A stretch of 64,000 bases of DNA from Dryococelus australis (lineage: Eukaryota > Arthropoda > Insecta > Phasmatodea > Phasmatidae): contig CM056993.1 of the NCBI GenBank assembly GCA_029891345.1, positions 271,244,350 through 271,308,349 on the forward strand. The letters run 5' to 3'. A model generated the notes under the pieces. That model was not told where the DNA came from and did no database searches. It saw only the letters and a program-made list of their open reading frames with translations. The translations under genes were made by a program, and so were the position numbers. Shown here in pieces: positions 11,104-23,582 of this stretch. How positions within the stretch are numbered: the stretch's first letter is position 1; the number at the start of each line of letters is the position of its first letter.

Positions 11104-13120
11104 TGGATGCATGATGCTGTTTTTTAACAATGTTGACTTGACAACTCCAGCTCAGTTCTTTATTAGCCTTGGTTGTGAGTTTTGAAGTTTGCATTACTGT
11201 TAATCCCAACTTGTGATGACATGGTTGCTCTTTACTGTATAGGATGGTCATTCCAGATAGTGTAGATTGTTTTATTCACTGGCCCACCATAATTATGCAA
11301 GCCAGGCAATTGAGTTCTTTAGTTCGCCGCTAGATAGCACCGCTAGTAGGATTTCTGTTTGTCTCTGCTTTCCTACCTCTCGCCTTCATCACGACAGCCA
11401 ATAAGCATCAGGCAGCGGCCCGAATGAGTATAAAACGAGTGTCAGATTGACTCCTGACCAGTTCTCTTAATCCCATAGTGCTAGCCGCCAGTGAGGATTA
11501 AACTGCCCCAGTCTTCAGTCATCCAGCCATCCTCTTGCTAGCTACTTCTACGCTATAGTCTCCCACTGCACCGATGCCAGGGAACTGTTAAGCTTAGCTT
11601 TAACCCCTTGTTGTGACGAGTAGTCTGACCACTCGCCCACCATTTTAGCCAGGTGTATCTCTAGCTATACCTTGCTAACAACTTCCTTTGTTCACTGCAC
11701 GGACGTGCCAGAAGGGAAACTCCATTCCTTGATAGTCCTTCTGAGACGCCGTTGTTAGCATCCCAAACATCGTGCCAGTTTCACCGCTGTCACGTCGTTT
11801 CACACTAGACACTACAGCCCCCGCATGGGCAACAATGGATAGGGAGTTTGCCTAATAAAAAAGTTGTTTATTCAGTGCAAACGCCCCCATCCCCTGCTCA
11901 TTCTACACCGGTCGCCTCTACCGGTCCCTCATCATACCTCTAGCTTCCCAGCAACAGCTCGTGCGACGTAGTAGTGAGATTACGTCATCATGTGTATTTC
12001 CTACTACACGGAAATAAAAGTGAGCTAATTCTATCCCTGAGTACCACCATTCCTGTAGACTTGCACCTAGTTCCCAGTTGATTGTTCCCACGTGAAAGAA
12101 ATGCAGGTGATCCCGGGAAGGTTACTCAGACGAGGTGAAACACTAGTTTTTATCCACAAGCACGTAGCACTGCCAACCATTCTGTCTACCTCGTAGGTAG
12201 AACGGCGGAGCCTACACAGGTACACTCATCCTAGACCAGCTTGTCGGTTTGGCACTCTCTGGCTTTCTTCTGCACCTCCATGCCTGGGAAAGCAGGCGTT
12301 CCCTGGTTGGAAAGACTCTGCTAGAATAACACCCACATACTGTGACCCTAGACAGTGCGGCCTGACATTCAGTGTGCACTGCACTTCCGCACCAGTTGCT
12401 GAAACAGTGTGTCACTCAGTCTATGGCCCTACACGAGGCTGGATACGTAAATACGATCACAAGGAACCTGTCTTTCTTCTCATGCTTGTGAGAGGGTGAG
12501 TGTGTGAATCCAGATGACTTACTCCAAACGGTGCAGATATTGCTCACCTCTGGGATCTGCACTAGCTGTCTGCCACCTTGGTAGCACCATTGCAAAGCTT
12601 AGCCCTAAGGAACAAGCCCATGCCCTGAGACATCTGCAGGATTCAGTGACACCAGCGGTACCGAAGGAATAGTTTGCTGACCCCGTACTCTCTGGCCCTG
12701 AAGAGTTCCCGTGGTGGTTAGTAGGCCACCTCAGCCAGCCAGATCACCCGCCTACCCCAGCCGTTGCGTACCTGATCCCTGCAGTTCTATGTCCCGCTCC
12801 ATTACCAGTGCCTCCACAACACCACACACCTACACCTGTGGCATCTCCATGGTCCAGTACTCAGTTCAGAGTTGCCCCCCGAGATGTCGAAGAAACGTCG
12901 CCCAAGTACTACCCCACAAGGCAGCAAGTATACCCACAGGCACTCCAAGTACTACCCCACAAGGCAGCTGTTGTCAAGTGCAAGATCATACTACCCGAAT
13001 TTGACTTTGTGCCCTGCCGGAAGCAACCAGGCCTGTCTTGTATATCGCATGTGCACCAGTGCCCCGACAAGACTAGACCCCACTTCAAATAGGAGCACCT
13101 GATCTAGCTACCTAGACAAA
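11104..13120 (+). mobile_element. Family X LTR-type element, copy A
   Basis: The copy starts at 11104 with GGATGCATGATG, a terminal word shared with the other copies. It then has CCAAT (11398), TATAAAA (11429) and AATAAA (11854), an order and spacing (TATA to AATAAA about 420 bp) that fit the U3-R part of an LTR. The coding part lies at about 12490-13090: a core with KEQAHALRHLQ, interrupted by TAG at 12670, then HLSQPDHPPTPAVAYLIPAV, a proline-rich linker and LPEFDFVPCRK close to the end. A frameshift falls after FVPCRK, because other copies continue with ATRPVLYTGRAPV. No reverse transcriptase and no second LTR were found, so the copy is non-autonomous or 3'-truncated. The protein family is unknown to me. 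Confidence 0.7.
11398..11435 (+). promoter_or_regulatory. Family X copy A promoter (CCAAT and TATA)
   Basis: CCAAT at 11398-11402 and TATAAAA at 11429-11435 lie about 300 bases inside the left end of copy A, where U3 promoter elements of an LTR would be. Copies B, D, E and F have a TATA-type box in the equivalent place. Confidence 0.55.
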
Positions 13121-15119
13121 AACTGAGTCTTCTGTTTTCCCCGTATACAAAATATAAAATTTAATTTTAAAATGTAGAAATGATTATGATTAAAATGTCA
13201 CAATTGAATAATATTGCGCTTAAATAAAATTACAAAGTAAATGCCCATTAAATTACTAATCTTGTAAAGTGTTCCCTCTATGATACGTCCCCATGTTCTC
13301 TCTTGAGCAGTCTTCAGGCCAGGTTATATGTATGTAGTTTAGCCAGCCCCTCCAGAGTTCGTGATGTCAGATGTTGAGGAAACTCCATAAAGGTACGCTA
13401 ATTGTAATGGCGGCACAATCACAACCCAATGACGTAGTAGAAGTATCGCACAGTCTCTTGGCATGCCGGCCAGGTGCTGAGGAAGGGATGTAGAGTAGAT
13501 GGAGGGGGGGGAAAACTCCTCATCATCGTCCAGTCGACCAGTCACTTCCCCCACCAGAGAGAGGTGTGCAAACACCTCTCTGGTTATAGGCCAGCGTCCC
13601 TCCCACTAGTGAAGGCGAAGTGAAACTGAAATTAACTACTAAGATTTTTCCATCTCTACTAACACGAGCATGTTCCACACATACAATACACGCTAAGATA
13701 GAAAGAGAGAGTGTGTGTGTGTGTGTGTGTGTCTCCTGTAGAATTTCTATTTAATGCCTGAATCAATTTTAAAATTCTATTCTGTCGACTGGGTTTTTAC
13801 GGTATGTGCCGGTTTTTCCCAGTCTCTTCTCGCGATAGCATAGCTATAAGTACACTTAGGGAGGTAGTCATGGCCTCAATTGCAGACCATGGCTGCCCAA
13901 TCCCTCATTGCTATGATGCATGTCTCCTTGCATGATTTCTCTCCTTGTAGGCAATAAAATCCCTCCTACCCACTGGGCTTTACTTAACACTTAGTTATAG
14001 GGTAGTTAGAAAAAATTTGACCAGCTGATGTGGTGTTGACCTGCTGCCCGCATCATTGGACGTCGAACGGGGGCATATGCAGGTATGTTGAATAACCCAG
14101 CCAATATCCCTCGTAGGACATGTAATTCAGTAGCATGGTAGGTGAAAATTGTGCGGTGTTCCAGGCACACCATCACAGACTAAAAGAACATGGTGACTAT
14201 TTTATTTTATTTAACACTACGTGTACATTTATTATACATAGGCCTACTTGACCTATGGTGGCTATTTAGCTCATTGGTTTCGTAGATGTGCCTCCCTTAT
14301 CTTCGACATCTCATTGTGTGTAATTTTTTACTACTTAGTAGGAAATATTACTGAAGACTAAAAATGTTTTGTGTAGTCTATCCATGGCTCCTTCCACCTT
14401 TCCTGAAGCCCTACTAAAGTTCTAATTCCAGGATATTCCATTGCCCCATGCAACAAAGCTTAGCCAAGTGTACAAAATTACACTAAAGGGTTACAATGCA
14501 CCACATTTGTGTACACACTGTTTCATACTGTTATGCATAATAACTATTTCTTACTAGGTTTTACCAACATGCCTATTTTCTTGCTATTTTAATTCATATT
14601 ATTTATAAATGAAATATAATTCATAGACAAAATATAAATTCTATTTAACCAAAAATAAGGTAATTTTAAGTTCTATTATGTTAATATAAAGTATTAAACT
14701 CTTGTGATACAATGCGATGTAGCAAACACACACATAATACATGGGCTGATTTTTGAAATATTTATCCAAAAAGTGTAAAGACACCATGGGTAGACTATAG
14801 CAGTTTCTACTGGTATGGTATAATGCTGCATCCTAACTTACACAGACAGATTACAATCTCTTGTCAAGATTTCCTCCTTTGCAAAGGTGAGATATATATC
14901 CAGATGCAAATAAAGACACAAAACATAAAATTCATCAGCTTCATGTTATAGTCGGTGGACAACACTTTTTAAAAAACATACATGGTTTGGAGAAACATCA
15001 CAAGATGCTTGAAACGTTCACGTGAGCGATTTCAACTAACATCTTCCAAGGTGGGAGGTTGCGTTTAGAAGTTGAAATTCCAGTATCCGTTTTGTTTAGT
15101 GAAAAGATGTTTAAGAAGG
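13121..15119. other. Unassigned, with a hairpin and a GT microsatellite
   Basis: No gene is recognised. Positions 13551-13583 form a strong hairpin (ACCAGAGAGAGGTGT ... ACACCTCTCTGGT) with a short loop. Positions 13700-13732 are an AG then (GT)n microsatellite. The minus-strand ORF 13339-13575 is an antisense frame with no motif. Confidence 0.45.
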
Positions 15120-15489
15120 TAGCCAGTCGAAAACCCAAATTAAAGAAAATATTAGAGCGGGAAGTAATGACGTATGTACATCTGTTATAGCATTCATTCC
15201 AATCTAAACACTCTTGTGATCATGCTGGGAAAGCTGGCACGAAAAGAAGATGTGTTTCATCCAGTGATTTTAACGATACTCCACCCAAGAAATTGTGCAA
15301 GTTTTAGCCCTGCAAGATTCCGCACTGTGGTGTTTCGTTTTGAATAATGATGGTCATGCAAATTTGGAGGAATTATTTTCTTTTATGGGAATCAAGTCTA
15401 TCAATATGAAGTCATTTTACAAAACCAAAGAAAAAATGGGAAATGTAAATTTCCTCATTATATGTGCAACAGGCCTTGTAACCTACTGA
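15120..15489 (+). pseudogene. Mutator-like transposase relic (fragment)
   Basis: The 64-codon ORF at 15295-15489 contains GHANLEELFSFMGI and KSFYKTKEKMG. This resembles the segment 'GGG..L..F...+nIP.M....F.+.E..+G' that I associate with the Mutator-like transposase domain found in many arthropod genomes. Just upstream, in another frame, a Cys/Lys/Arg-rich stretch (KAGTKRRCVSSSDFNDTPPK, then KLCK, about 15232-15300) precedes it. The frame changes and stops indicate a dead fragment. No terminal inverted repeats were located. The family assignment is by motif resemblance only. Confidence 0.4.
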
Positions 15490-16844
15490 AATTTTAATTA
15501 CCTTGTCATATGTATTTTCATTTAAGAAATTTATGAATTGGTTTCCTTTAGAATTTCTAACACCATTCCAAATAATTATTGTAATGCCCTGCAATTAACT
15601 ATAAAGACTAAGTTAATATTTAAACACTTGTCTTGCAAGTGTTAATAACGACAGGCAGAGTTGAAATAACTTTACTCAGTATTTGTCACAGTGGTGTAAT
15701 GCCACTACTACTTGGCTTGAATCCCAGCGGATTTGGACTTTGAATATTTTCACGGATGAGAAACATAGTGGACATTGACATGTGCTTGTGGGTTATCTTG
15801 GTGTGCTCCCATTTTCTTTGTCATTATATTCAATCGCTGCTCAACCCTGTCTCTATAAAGTACACTTTTCAAATACACTAAACATTTTTTTGTAAATATT
15901 TCTGGGAAATTTGTTGTACATTTACAAAACATTCTAAAATCACAATTATATCCTTTGTAAAACATCATTTTTGTAGCGTTAAAATACTGCAATTATAATT
16001 GATTTCTTCACTGTCTAATAATTAATCATTCAAAACCACGTCCTCTAATTTTCCCTGTGGTAAGTTACACTGCACTCGGCTCTGTGCTTACCTACCCATT
16101 ATTAGATGGCAAAAGGTGTCGAATAGGTCCTTAGGCCTACCTTTTATCAGTTTATTCAAAAGACGCATGTCTATTGAAATAAATTAATATAAATCTTCTG
16201 ATTTCCCCCCAGAAGTTACTGAAAATGAATTTTACACTTTAATACAAGTCGCTCGATGTTCAAACAGTTTTTGGGGACAAGGGGAGTTCAAGTACTATAT
16301 GCTTTTGGGCATATAATTTTATTCGCAAAGATGCTGCCCCTTGAGTTAAATAAATATTTAATTTTAAAATCATGTTAATTTTACGCCAGATACAATAACA
16401 CGCCAAACTTATGGGAAAAAGCCACCTTTAATCACAAAAGAAAACACTTTTCCAAATAATAATTCCTCGTTTTAATTTTTTTGTGTAACATTTTCAGGTG
16501 AAACCATTTGGTTTGAAATATAAGTGATGTTAGGTGTAAATATTTTGAGCAATGCATAATCTTGATAAAATTATGTTCGTGAGGCACATATCTGCTCTAG
16601 GTCGGCGAGTGAAGGCAAGGCAAGCGAATCAGGCGTGGCCGAGAGAGAGAGGAAGTATTTGATCTTTTGCTAGACAAATTTCCCTCTAGTTGGCGTGTAT
16701 AGCATTTGAGGGGAGGAAGGAAGATACACGGCTGAGGGATGCTAGGTCGCCACACTCTTGCTATGTGTAACCACTTCCCCTCTCATCAGGGGAAGTAACA
16801 AGCCAGACTCACTCCCCGCACCTCGCCGCACAGTATTGACAGAC
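15490..16844. other. AT-rich spacer, nothing recognised
   Basis: No coding or RNA gene is recognised. GC rises at 16600-16840, just left of the MITE, without an identifiable feature. Confidence 0.45.
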
Positions 16845-17804
16845 TAGTGGTGGACAAAATCTAATTATTCTCTAAATCAATTTTTATTTGAATAGTCTCG
16901 TTTGAAATTGAATCAATCATTCAGATTCAGAATATTCAGTTTTCTTCTCCATTTGCGTCATTGCATCTTAATCAAAAGAAATGAATGTTAATGCTGCCAC
17001 AATTTAACTGTTCGAAAAGTACTTTTTTGAAGCGAGTGAACTAATCGCGTATTTGGCTGAAGTTATGACACTTGAGTTCGTAAGAAGTTATAGTATTTAT
17101 TTGAATTTGAAAAAGGCAACATTTTTAGTTTGTAATAATTTTTCGTCCTAATGTGTATTCCGGAGCTGTAGTAAACCTTTGGAAATGAGACAATGAGACA
17201 GAAGCTTTTTACATTATTTTATTTTTAGTCACAATCTGTTCCTGTCATTTCAACGATAAATAAATTTTCTTAAGTATTTTGACAATTTAAATGCTCTTGC
17301 AATTCACGAAAAGTTACAAAACTAAATGAAAAAATTGTTCGAATTTATTTTCAGACGCCGAATTATTACAATAGCTGCCATTCTCTTCGCTGATATTTGA
17401 ATGAAACATTCGCTTTTTGGAGATATATATGAACATTCGCTTGCTTTAAACTAATTAACATTCCCATGAATGAAGCGAATCATTCTTCATTTGACAATGT
17501 GAATGTTGGGTGGAATTTTGCTTTTCTTAAGTAGAATACTTTACATAAACTGTGTTTAAAGAAAAATGCAAAGAGAAAATTTTAAATCTTTGTAGAAATA
17601 TGGCAAAAAAATTAATGACAATTGCTGATTACCTTAAAAAATTACGTAAATAATTATTGTAGTACACCTAGTACCATCTGTTGTTGAGTAGGAGAACTTC
17701 AAACCGAATGATTCGTCCGAATACTACAGACAAAAATAGAGAATTTGATTATAGTGCACCAATCAAATATTCTATTTGTTTTCATTTGATTTTGCCCATC
17801 ACTA
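16845..17804. mobile_element. hAT-type MITE (960 bp)
   Basis: The left end TAGTGGTGGACAAAATC and the right end GATTTTGCCCATCACTA are inverted repeats (15 of 17 match). The TAGTGATGGGCAAA-type end is characteristic of hAT elements. The flanks TGACAGAC (16837-16844) and CGGCAGAC (17805-17812) match at 6 of 8 positions, consistent with an aged 8-bp target duplication. The interior is AT-rich with short subterminal ATTGAATC/GATTCAAT-like words and no transposase. Confidence 0.8.
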
Positions 17805-17812
17805 CGGCAGAC

Positions 17813-20562
17813 GTGTTGGGAAGACAAGACATTAGACAGCGTGCCGCAGAGCAGTTATAAACGGCAGCATGCATAACGTATTTCACAGCCACCTACTAGA
17901 CGTTTGTGTAAACAACCAGCTTTAAAACGATAGTTGTGGGAAATATTAGGTGAAGGAACCCGAAATATACTTTGATCGATGCTCCATGCGATAAATGATA
18001 CAAGCGTTGTATGTTAATTATTTACCTAGCGATTTCGCTGGGACCTCAAAAAAGTGTTGGTGGATGCGGTTTATCGATACATGCAATAACAACGATACAT
18101 GAAGAATCTATTGTATTAACCTGACAAAATTTGTAATACAAACACGCATTCCTAAGTGTGTAATATGCCTCTATATTTCAATAAAGCTCTGAAAACCATT
18201 TACTATCCACACATGGATAGTTACTAATCCATTCAATACCAGGCTACTATACTCTTGGCCAACATATGCCTCATTTACCTACGTATTTTATCCAGACAGT
18301 CAAATGTGAACTGTTCAACAACGCGTTTAACAAAAGATAATTCCTCTCGACCGCAATTAGCAAGTGTTACCAAGTCGGTTCAAGACGACATTGACTAGAA
18401 TAACTACAAACAATTTACAATATATTAAATGTTGCTGATAATAACCATATTGCATGGGTTTTAAATCCTTTAGATTCAAAAACATTTTCACGTCGCACAC
18501 ACTTACAAAAGTCACGATTCATGACCAGGAGTTACCAGAATGGTTTTCTTACTAAAAAAAGATACCAAAAAAAAAATGGCAAACACTTCACACGCCTCGT
18601 TTCCCAATTCAATTCGAACACCCAAGACAACTTATTTATACATTTCAAAGCAATATAAAAATTTCATGCAACATGAGAGATGTCACCTACAACGTGACCA
18701 ACTGTACCATTTTCTTCAGGTCCCAAACGAAGAATGCTTACCCACAAACATTAAAACTGTCCACTTTTTTTGTAATAAGGACATGAAATTTTCAAGGTAA
18801 TGGACTTCATGTTAACATTAGAAAAACCTCACCCCCAAAAGCCATTCTGAAAAAGGGTAACGGTAGATGAATAATTTGATTCACAAATTCACACAAATCA
18901 ATTTAGAACTTGCGTCCATGTGGCACCTACAAAAATCACACGAATACAATACTAAAAAATACATGGGGAAAGGAACCTTTAGGCCTAGTAAGCCTCCCTG
19001 ATTTGATTACTCTCAACGCGTAACATTTGCATTGGATTACCAAATACCAAGCTACTAACGAGAGAAGGGCCCTGTAAAGTCTTCTCCCGAAATTAAAAGA
19101 CACATAGTAAAGAGACCTATTCTGAAAATAATTAAAGCGGCATTAAATCAATAAAGGCAGGGAGGCGGGAAGAGTCCAACAAGTCATGGCACCTTGCAAT
19201 TCCTGTTCATGCAAAACTGTAATTTAAACTCCAATCAAACGGGGTGATAGCACACGGTTAAGTTTAATCCAGACATAATTTTGAACACCGCAATGAAAAG
19301 TAATTAAGAATAACTAAGAGCAGTCAACACCCAACTAAACAACTGCCGCAAATTCTGTTAATCAAAACAATTAATCCACATGCACTTTGCACGACGACTT
19401 ACCGTTTGCAGGAGCCTTGACATCGCTGAATTCTGCTCAAAACCGTGGAATGGAAACCAGGCCCTTCCTTGTGTAGATATTTAGGCCCAGACACATAGTC
19501 GATCAAACAGTCCTAAGCAGCAGGTGTGCGTTGAAACAGGGGAAGGTGTTGGGTGAAGACCAGGGGAAATGTAACAAGAGTGAAAATTAAGTGTGCACAA
19601 GCTTAAATAACTTTACGAGAGCCAGAAAAAACTGTGACACTGCAGGGGTGGGGAAAAGAGGAGAAAGGGAACAGACATGGAAACTGGAAGGGGAAGCGAG
19701 TCGGCACGGGAGAAACTCCATTAACTTGGAGTGCTGGCATAGTCTTTAATGAAGCCACTAACTCTGTTGTCTCAATTTAGTTTCCTGAAGATGGATTGTT
19801 GTTCTAATGGAACTTGTAAACTCCAGTGCTACGAAAGAACTAACGTCCTTGTGTGTACTGATAACAAGTAACGCACACCTCAGCTTCTCCGGACCTGTGC
19901 TAAGTCAAGACGGTCAGCGCATCCTGTCGTAGATACACCACGCAGCAGAGGAAATGGAGTTGGCATCCACGTACAATAGTTCATGTGAATGCTGCCACAC
20001 TGACTTGAATCAAAATAACTGGGTACAGCCTTTCACCTTAAGCTAAAATCATGGTCATAGGTATTGGAAGTAATTATTATATGTTCCGAAAAATTCACAA
20101 ATAGTTATAACACTCCTGGAATAATTGTTAGCACATAAAATACTATTTTTTTTTGTAGTTAAAGTTTTTGTAGTACTGCCATGTTACAGGGAAGTGACAA
20201 AAATATGAGACTTTTTCAGAAATCCTTATTTATATTTTTATAAATATGTGTTACATAAGTTATTTTGTTGACTAAACTAGTTGAAATTATTAACATTATA
20301 GGTAAAATGTGATGTGGTTACAGCTCATAAAGCTATTATAACCTTATTCAGACACTGAAACAATATAAACGGGTGGTCAGAGAGTGCAAGAGAGAAACGA
20401 GTATAACTTTGTGCTTTCACTATGCTCTCACTCTTTCATGCCCTCTCCAATGAATTGAGATGACCAGACAGCATTCTCTCCGACGCCATAATGATTTGGT
20501 TGTGATAGCAAGAGAACGAGAGAGCGCTCCCTGGACCAATTGAGACAAGTCTAAGACCCTGT
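17813..20562. other. Unassigned sequence upstream of TSR1
   Basis: No gene is recognised. The + strand ORF at 18540-18800 (86 codons, starting MVFLLKKDTKKKMANTSHA) is Lys/Thr-rich and without motif. A TSR1 5' exon would be expected somewhere upstream of 21347, but I could not identify the conserved basic N-terminus here. Confidence 0.4.
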
Positions 20563-20960
20563 TCACAATCGACATGGCGCACATAATGAGACATAGCATA
20601 AAGAAGTTTAAAAAAATATGTATTTGAGATTGCGACCTCCGCAACTAGTATTTGGCGTGACTTACTCGGTGTTATGTGTATGACTTGGCATTAAGATGGT
20701 CATTTCTGTGTATCCTATGCCAAGTTTTTAATGCTGGCCAATGAGAAAGTGAAATGTCATAAAAACTGCTGTAGCCATCTTAACTGTATGTGTATAGAAA
20801 TGCTTGTGCTAGAACAATTATTTCCTATTCGTTGGCTTTTTTTTAATGATGATAACTACAAGGAATTTTTTTATGTTAATCCTGATTGTATATTAATGGT
20901 TTTGCTTGTTATGCTTTGTAAGTAATATTATTAAAGCTGAGTCGATTGTGGACGGTGCCT
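20563..20960. mobile_element. Possible short MITE with inverted ends
   Basis: CCTGTTCACAATCGAC (20565-20580) and GTCGATTGTGGACGGTG (20941-20957) are imperfect inverted repeats about 390 bases apart. The interval between has no coding capacity. No convincing target duplication was found, so this could be two unrelated words. Confidence 0.3.
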
Positions 20961-21346
20961 GAATATTTCAACTGGCAGAAGGATGTAGAATGAGAAAGAA
21001 TGCAGATTTATGTAAGACTTTCATAAGTGCTCAATTAACAGCCTATAGATCTTTGCCATATGTATAATTCTTTACGTGGGCCCATTAACAACATTCGTGC
21101 ATTAATAAAGTGAAACTGAAAAGTAAGATTTGTCAAGTGTTTATTTTCAATAATTTTTTTTTCTGTTTTTCTAACTAGAATATGCTTGCTTTTTCTCCAA
21201 TTTTTTTGTGCATAATGCATATGTTTTTAGTGACAGATGATTTATACTCTGCAGTTTTTTTTTTAATTCAAAATGTGCATGTTTTTGTTTGTATTTTCAG
21301 ACACGGAATAATTTTTTTGTTACCAGGCAGAATTTCTTTCCTTTAG

Positions 21347-21617
21347 GAAAAGTGTCTGTGAAGAACTTGACGAAAAAAGCCCGCCATGAGCTGAACAAAG
21401 ATGCGCGTCGTAACCAAGCGTTGCAGTTGCGGCTTAAAAAACGAGATGAGATACTGATGAAGAAACGCTCTCTGGGCAGTTCCACATCTGCTCCATTCCT
21501 CGTCGCTGTAATATCCTTGAATGAAAACATAGATCCCATTGGGGCTCTGGAACTGATCAAACAAGCAGATAGCGAAGCAGCCATCACATACAGTACTGAA
21601 GGAAATGTACACTTAAG
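21347..21617 (+). CDS. TSR1: TSR1 exon (first visible), N-terminal region
   Basis: TSR1 is a cytoplasmic, GTPase-like ribosome-assembly factor that binds late pre-40S particles. This exon translates from KVSVKNLTKKARHELNK through a basic stretch (RNQALQLRLKKRDEILMKKR) to SLGSS and FLVAVISLNENID, then ALELIKQADSEAAITY. This is colinear with vertebrate TSR1 (..LKTLSKKVRKEL..QLRKQKKE..L.EKRQLG). I place the acceptor at TTTCCTTTAG (ending 21346) because homology begins there. An alternative acceptor ends at 21300. The donor AAG|GTACAG after 21617 leaves a phase-2 junction that exactly matches the next exon. A stronger-looking donor at 21623 (GTAAGT) would break the frame. The preceding exon must end in phase 1. 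Confidence 0.9.
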
Positions 21618-22188
21618 GTACAGTAAGTTTGTCAGTCAGAATAACAGATTGTGCTTTGTAATAATTTTAAAAAAATATGAGTGGACAAAGAGTGACTTTC
21701 TTACATTTATATTTGTTTTTGATGTAATATAGGTACTATAGGCTATATTATTAACTGCAAAGAAGGTGGTCATGTTGAACCTTCATTTGAGTCGCAAGAA
21801 AGGAAGATCCTAATAAATTATATGTCCAAATTATTTGTGGGTGAATTAATTTTACTTGTAAACCAATGTAAAATTGTTGTGCTTGTCTTATTTTAAAGTT
21901 AAAGTAAACATAATATTTTGTTACTTTTCTACAGCTTTGATTGAAAACTTTGTATCTCACATTTTTGGCAAAACAGGTTTTTTATACTGTTGATTGAAAA
22001 ACCTCATAATCTCATTTCAGAGAGCTCCAAACAAATAAAAATTATTCATTATTCACTTGTTTCATTTGGGCCACTTTAAAATGTAAGCTATGAGGTTTCC
22101 AACTACAGTATCAAAAAATAATTTTCGCCAGACATGTACAAGGTTTTCATTCTAAGCTATTGTTACATTCATGTGTGTGTTCTGTTAG

Positions 22189-22414
22189 TGTGCTGAGGTT
22201 CAAGCAGAGATTCACCTTTATTGTTCCTGCCACGGATGGCCTGTATGGCTGCCTGGATTTGCTGAAGGTTGCAGACACAGCGCTGTTCCTTGTCGCCAGC
22301 TCCCTGGAAGATGCCGTTACCCCAGCAGGAGAGCAGCTCTTGTTGGCCATTTTGGCCCAAGGTCTGCCTTCCACTGTCGTCGCCATCACGGATCTGCAGT
22401 GTTTGCCTCCGAAG
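22189..22414 (+). CDS. TSR1: TSR1 exon, GTPase-like domain
   Basis: The acceptor TTCTGTTAG ends at 22188 and leaves phase 2, in register with the exon at 21347-21617. The product reads LRFKQRFTFIVPATDGLYG, then LDLLKVADTALFLVASSLED and LLAILAQGLPSTVVAITD, ending LPPK. It matches the TSR1 segment 'LDMAKVADTILFLLDP...CLFAQGLPTYTLAV...LPLK'. In TSR1 this is the degenerate GTPase-like domain, which lacks the usual nucleotide-binding motifs in the whole family. The donor AAG|GTAATC closes the exon in phase 0. The intron before it is short (571 bp); the one after it is about 20 kb. Confidence 0.92.
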
Positions 22415-23582
22415 GTAATCGCACATTCTCAACTTGTGTGAACATTTTATTTTATCTGTACCCTTTTTGTTTAGGAATATTTTCATGTGCAGTGTATTTT
22501 TTGTGTATGCTTCTGATTTCTTTGTGCTCAGAATGTAGTCACGCTTTATTTGTTAAAATGTGAGATCCTTTGAATTGTGCAACTTATAATGTAAAGGTAT
22601 AGTAGTAATTAGTCTAATTTTAATTTAGTGTTTCTGAACTCTGCACAACATTGTTCAAGACTGACCCAGCAGATAGGATAATGTCAAGACATAAAGAATC
22701 CCTCCTAATGATCTTACATAGTGCAGGAATACGTGAATGTTTTGCAGCTTAGTAGAGATAGTTGAGATGATATGGCGTGGGCAGGGAATAATGAATGTCT
22801 GTACTGAAATTCCTTAGTGTGATAGAACAATAAAGGTTTTCATGCCACTAATTACTACATTTAACATATTTACCTGAATATTAAACAGTGTTTTATCACA
22901 ATTTTTTAATTCCAAAAAATTGAGGGCCATCTGATTTTCTCCTACTAAAAATTTCAAGGTCAATTTTCTTTGTTTGAGTAAGGTTTATCGATAAAAACAT
23001 TTTTCCGGTCAGTACTTTCAATAATTTCAATACGTATTGCAATTTTTATATATGGATTTTGCACTTTACAATGCAGCAGTTGGCATCTCTGCTGTGTAAG
23101 TACAGAATAGGAAATAACATATTTAATAATGCTACTTGTTATTTCTTTGAAGAATCAGCACTCATTGGTGGATGCCCTTAAACACTTTAAACACAAAAGT
23201 ACAGTATTTTGTGTCTACACTGTGCAATATAAGGTTCTTTTGAATTTGGGTTGGTTTGATATCACACAAATGCTTAACAAATTGAATATAACTTTCATAC
23301 AAAAAGTAGTTTTGAAATGCATTTAAGATAGTGTCGACTTAAAGTACGCAGAAACTCTCAAAATATATCACAAGTTGATAGTGCCACTGATAATTATTTT
23401 TAATTTTAGGTGCTATAATTACACAGCCAGTTCATAGTGGTATATTAATATATATTAAAAATAAAAAATGATTAATTATTTATTTTGTTTCTTAAAAATG
23501 AATATAGGATATTCAGAGCATTTACTTGAATGTTATTTCTTATTAATTGAAAGTTAAAATGCCAAAACATGTATACAAATAG
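22415..23582. other. TSR1 intron, start; nothing recognised
   Basis: This is AT-rich intronic sequence with no repeat or ORF that I recognise. Confidence 0.5.

Noticed and set aside
21623-21628. GTAAGT donor as the end of the TSR1 exon.
   Set aside because: It gives phase 1, which does not fit the phase-2 acceptor at 22189, whereas GTACAG at 21618 fits.
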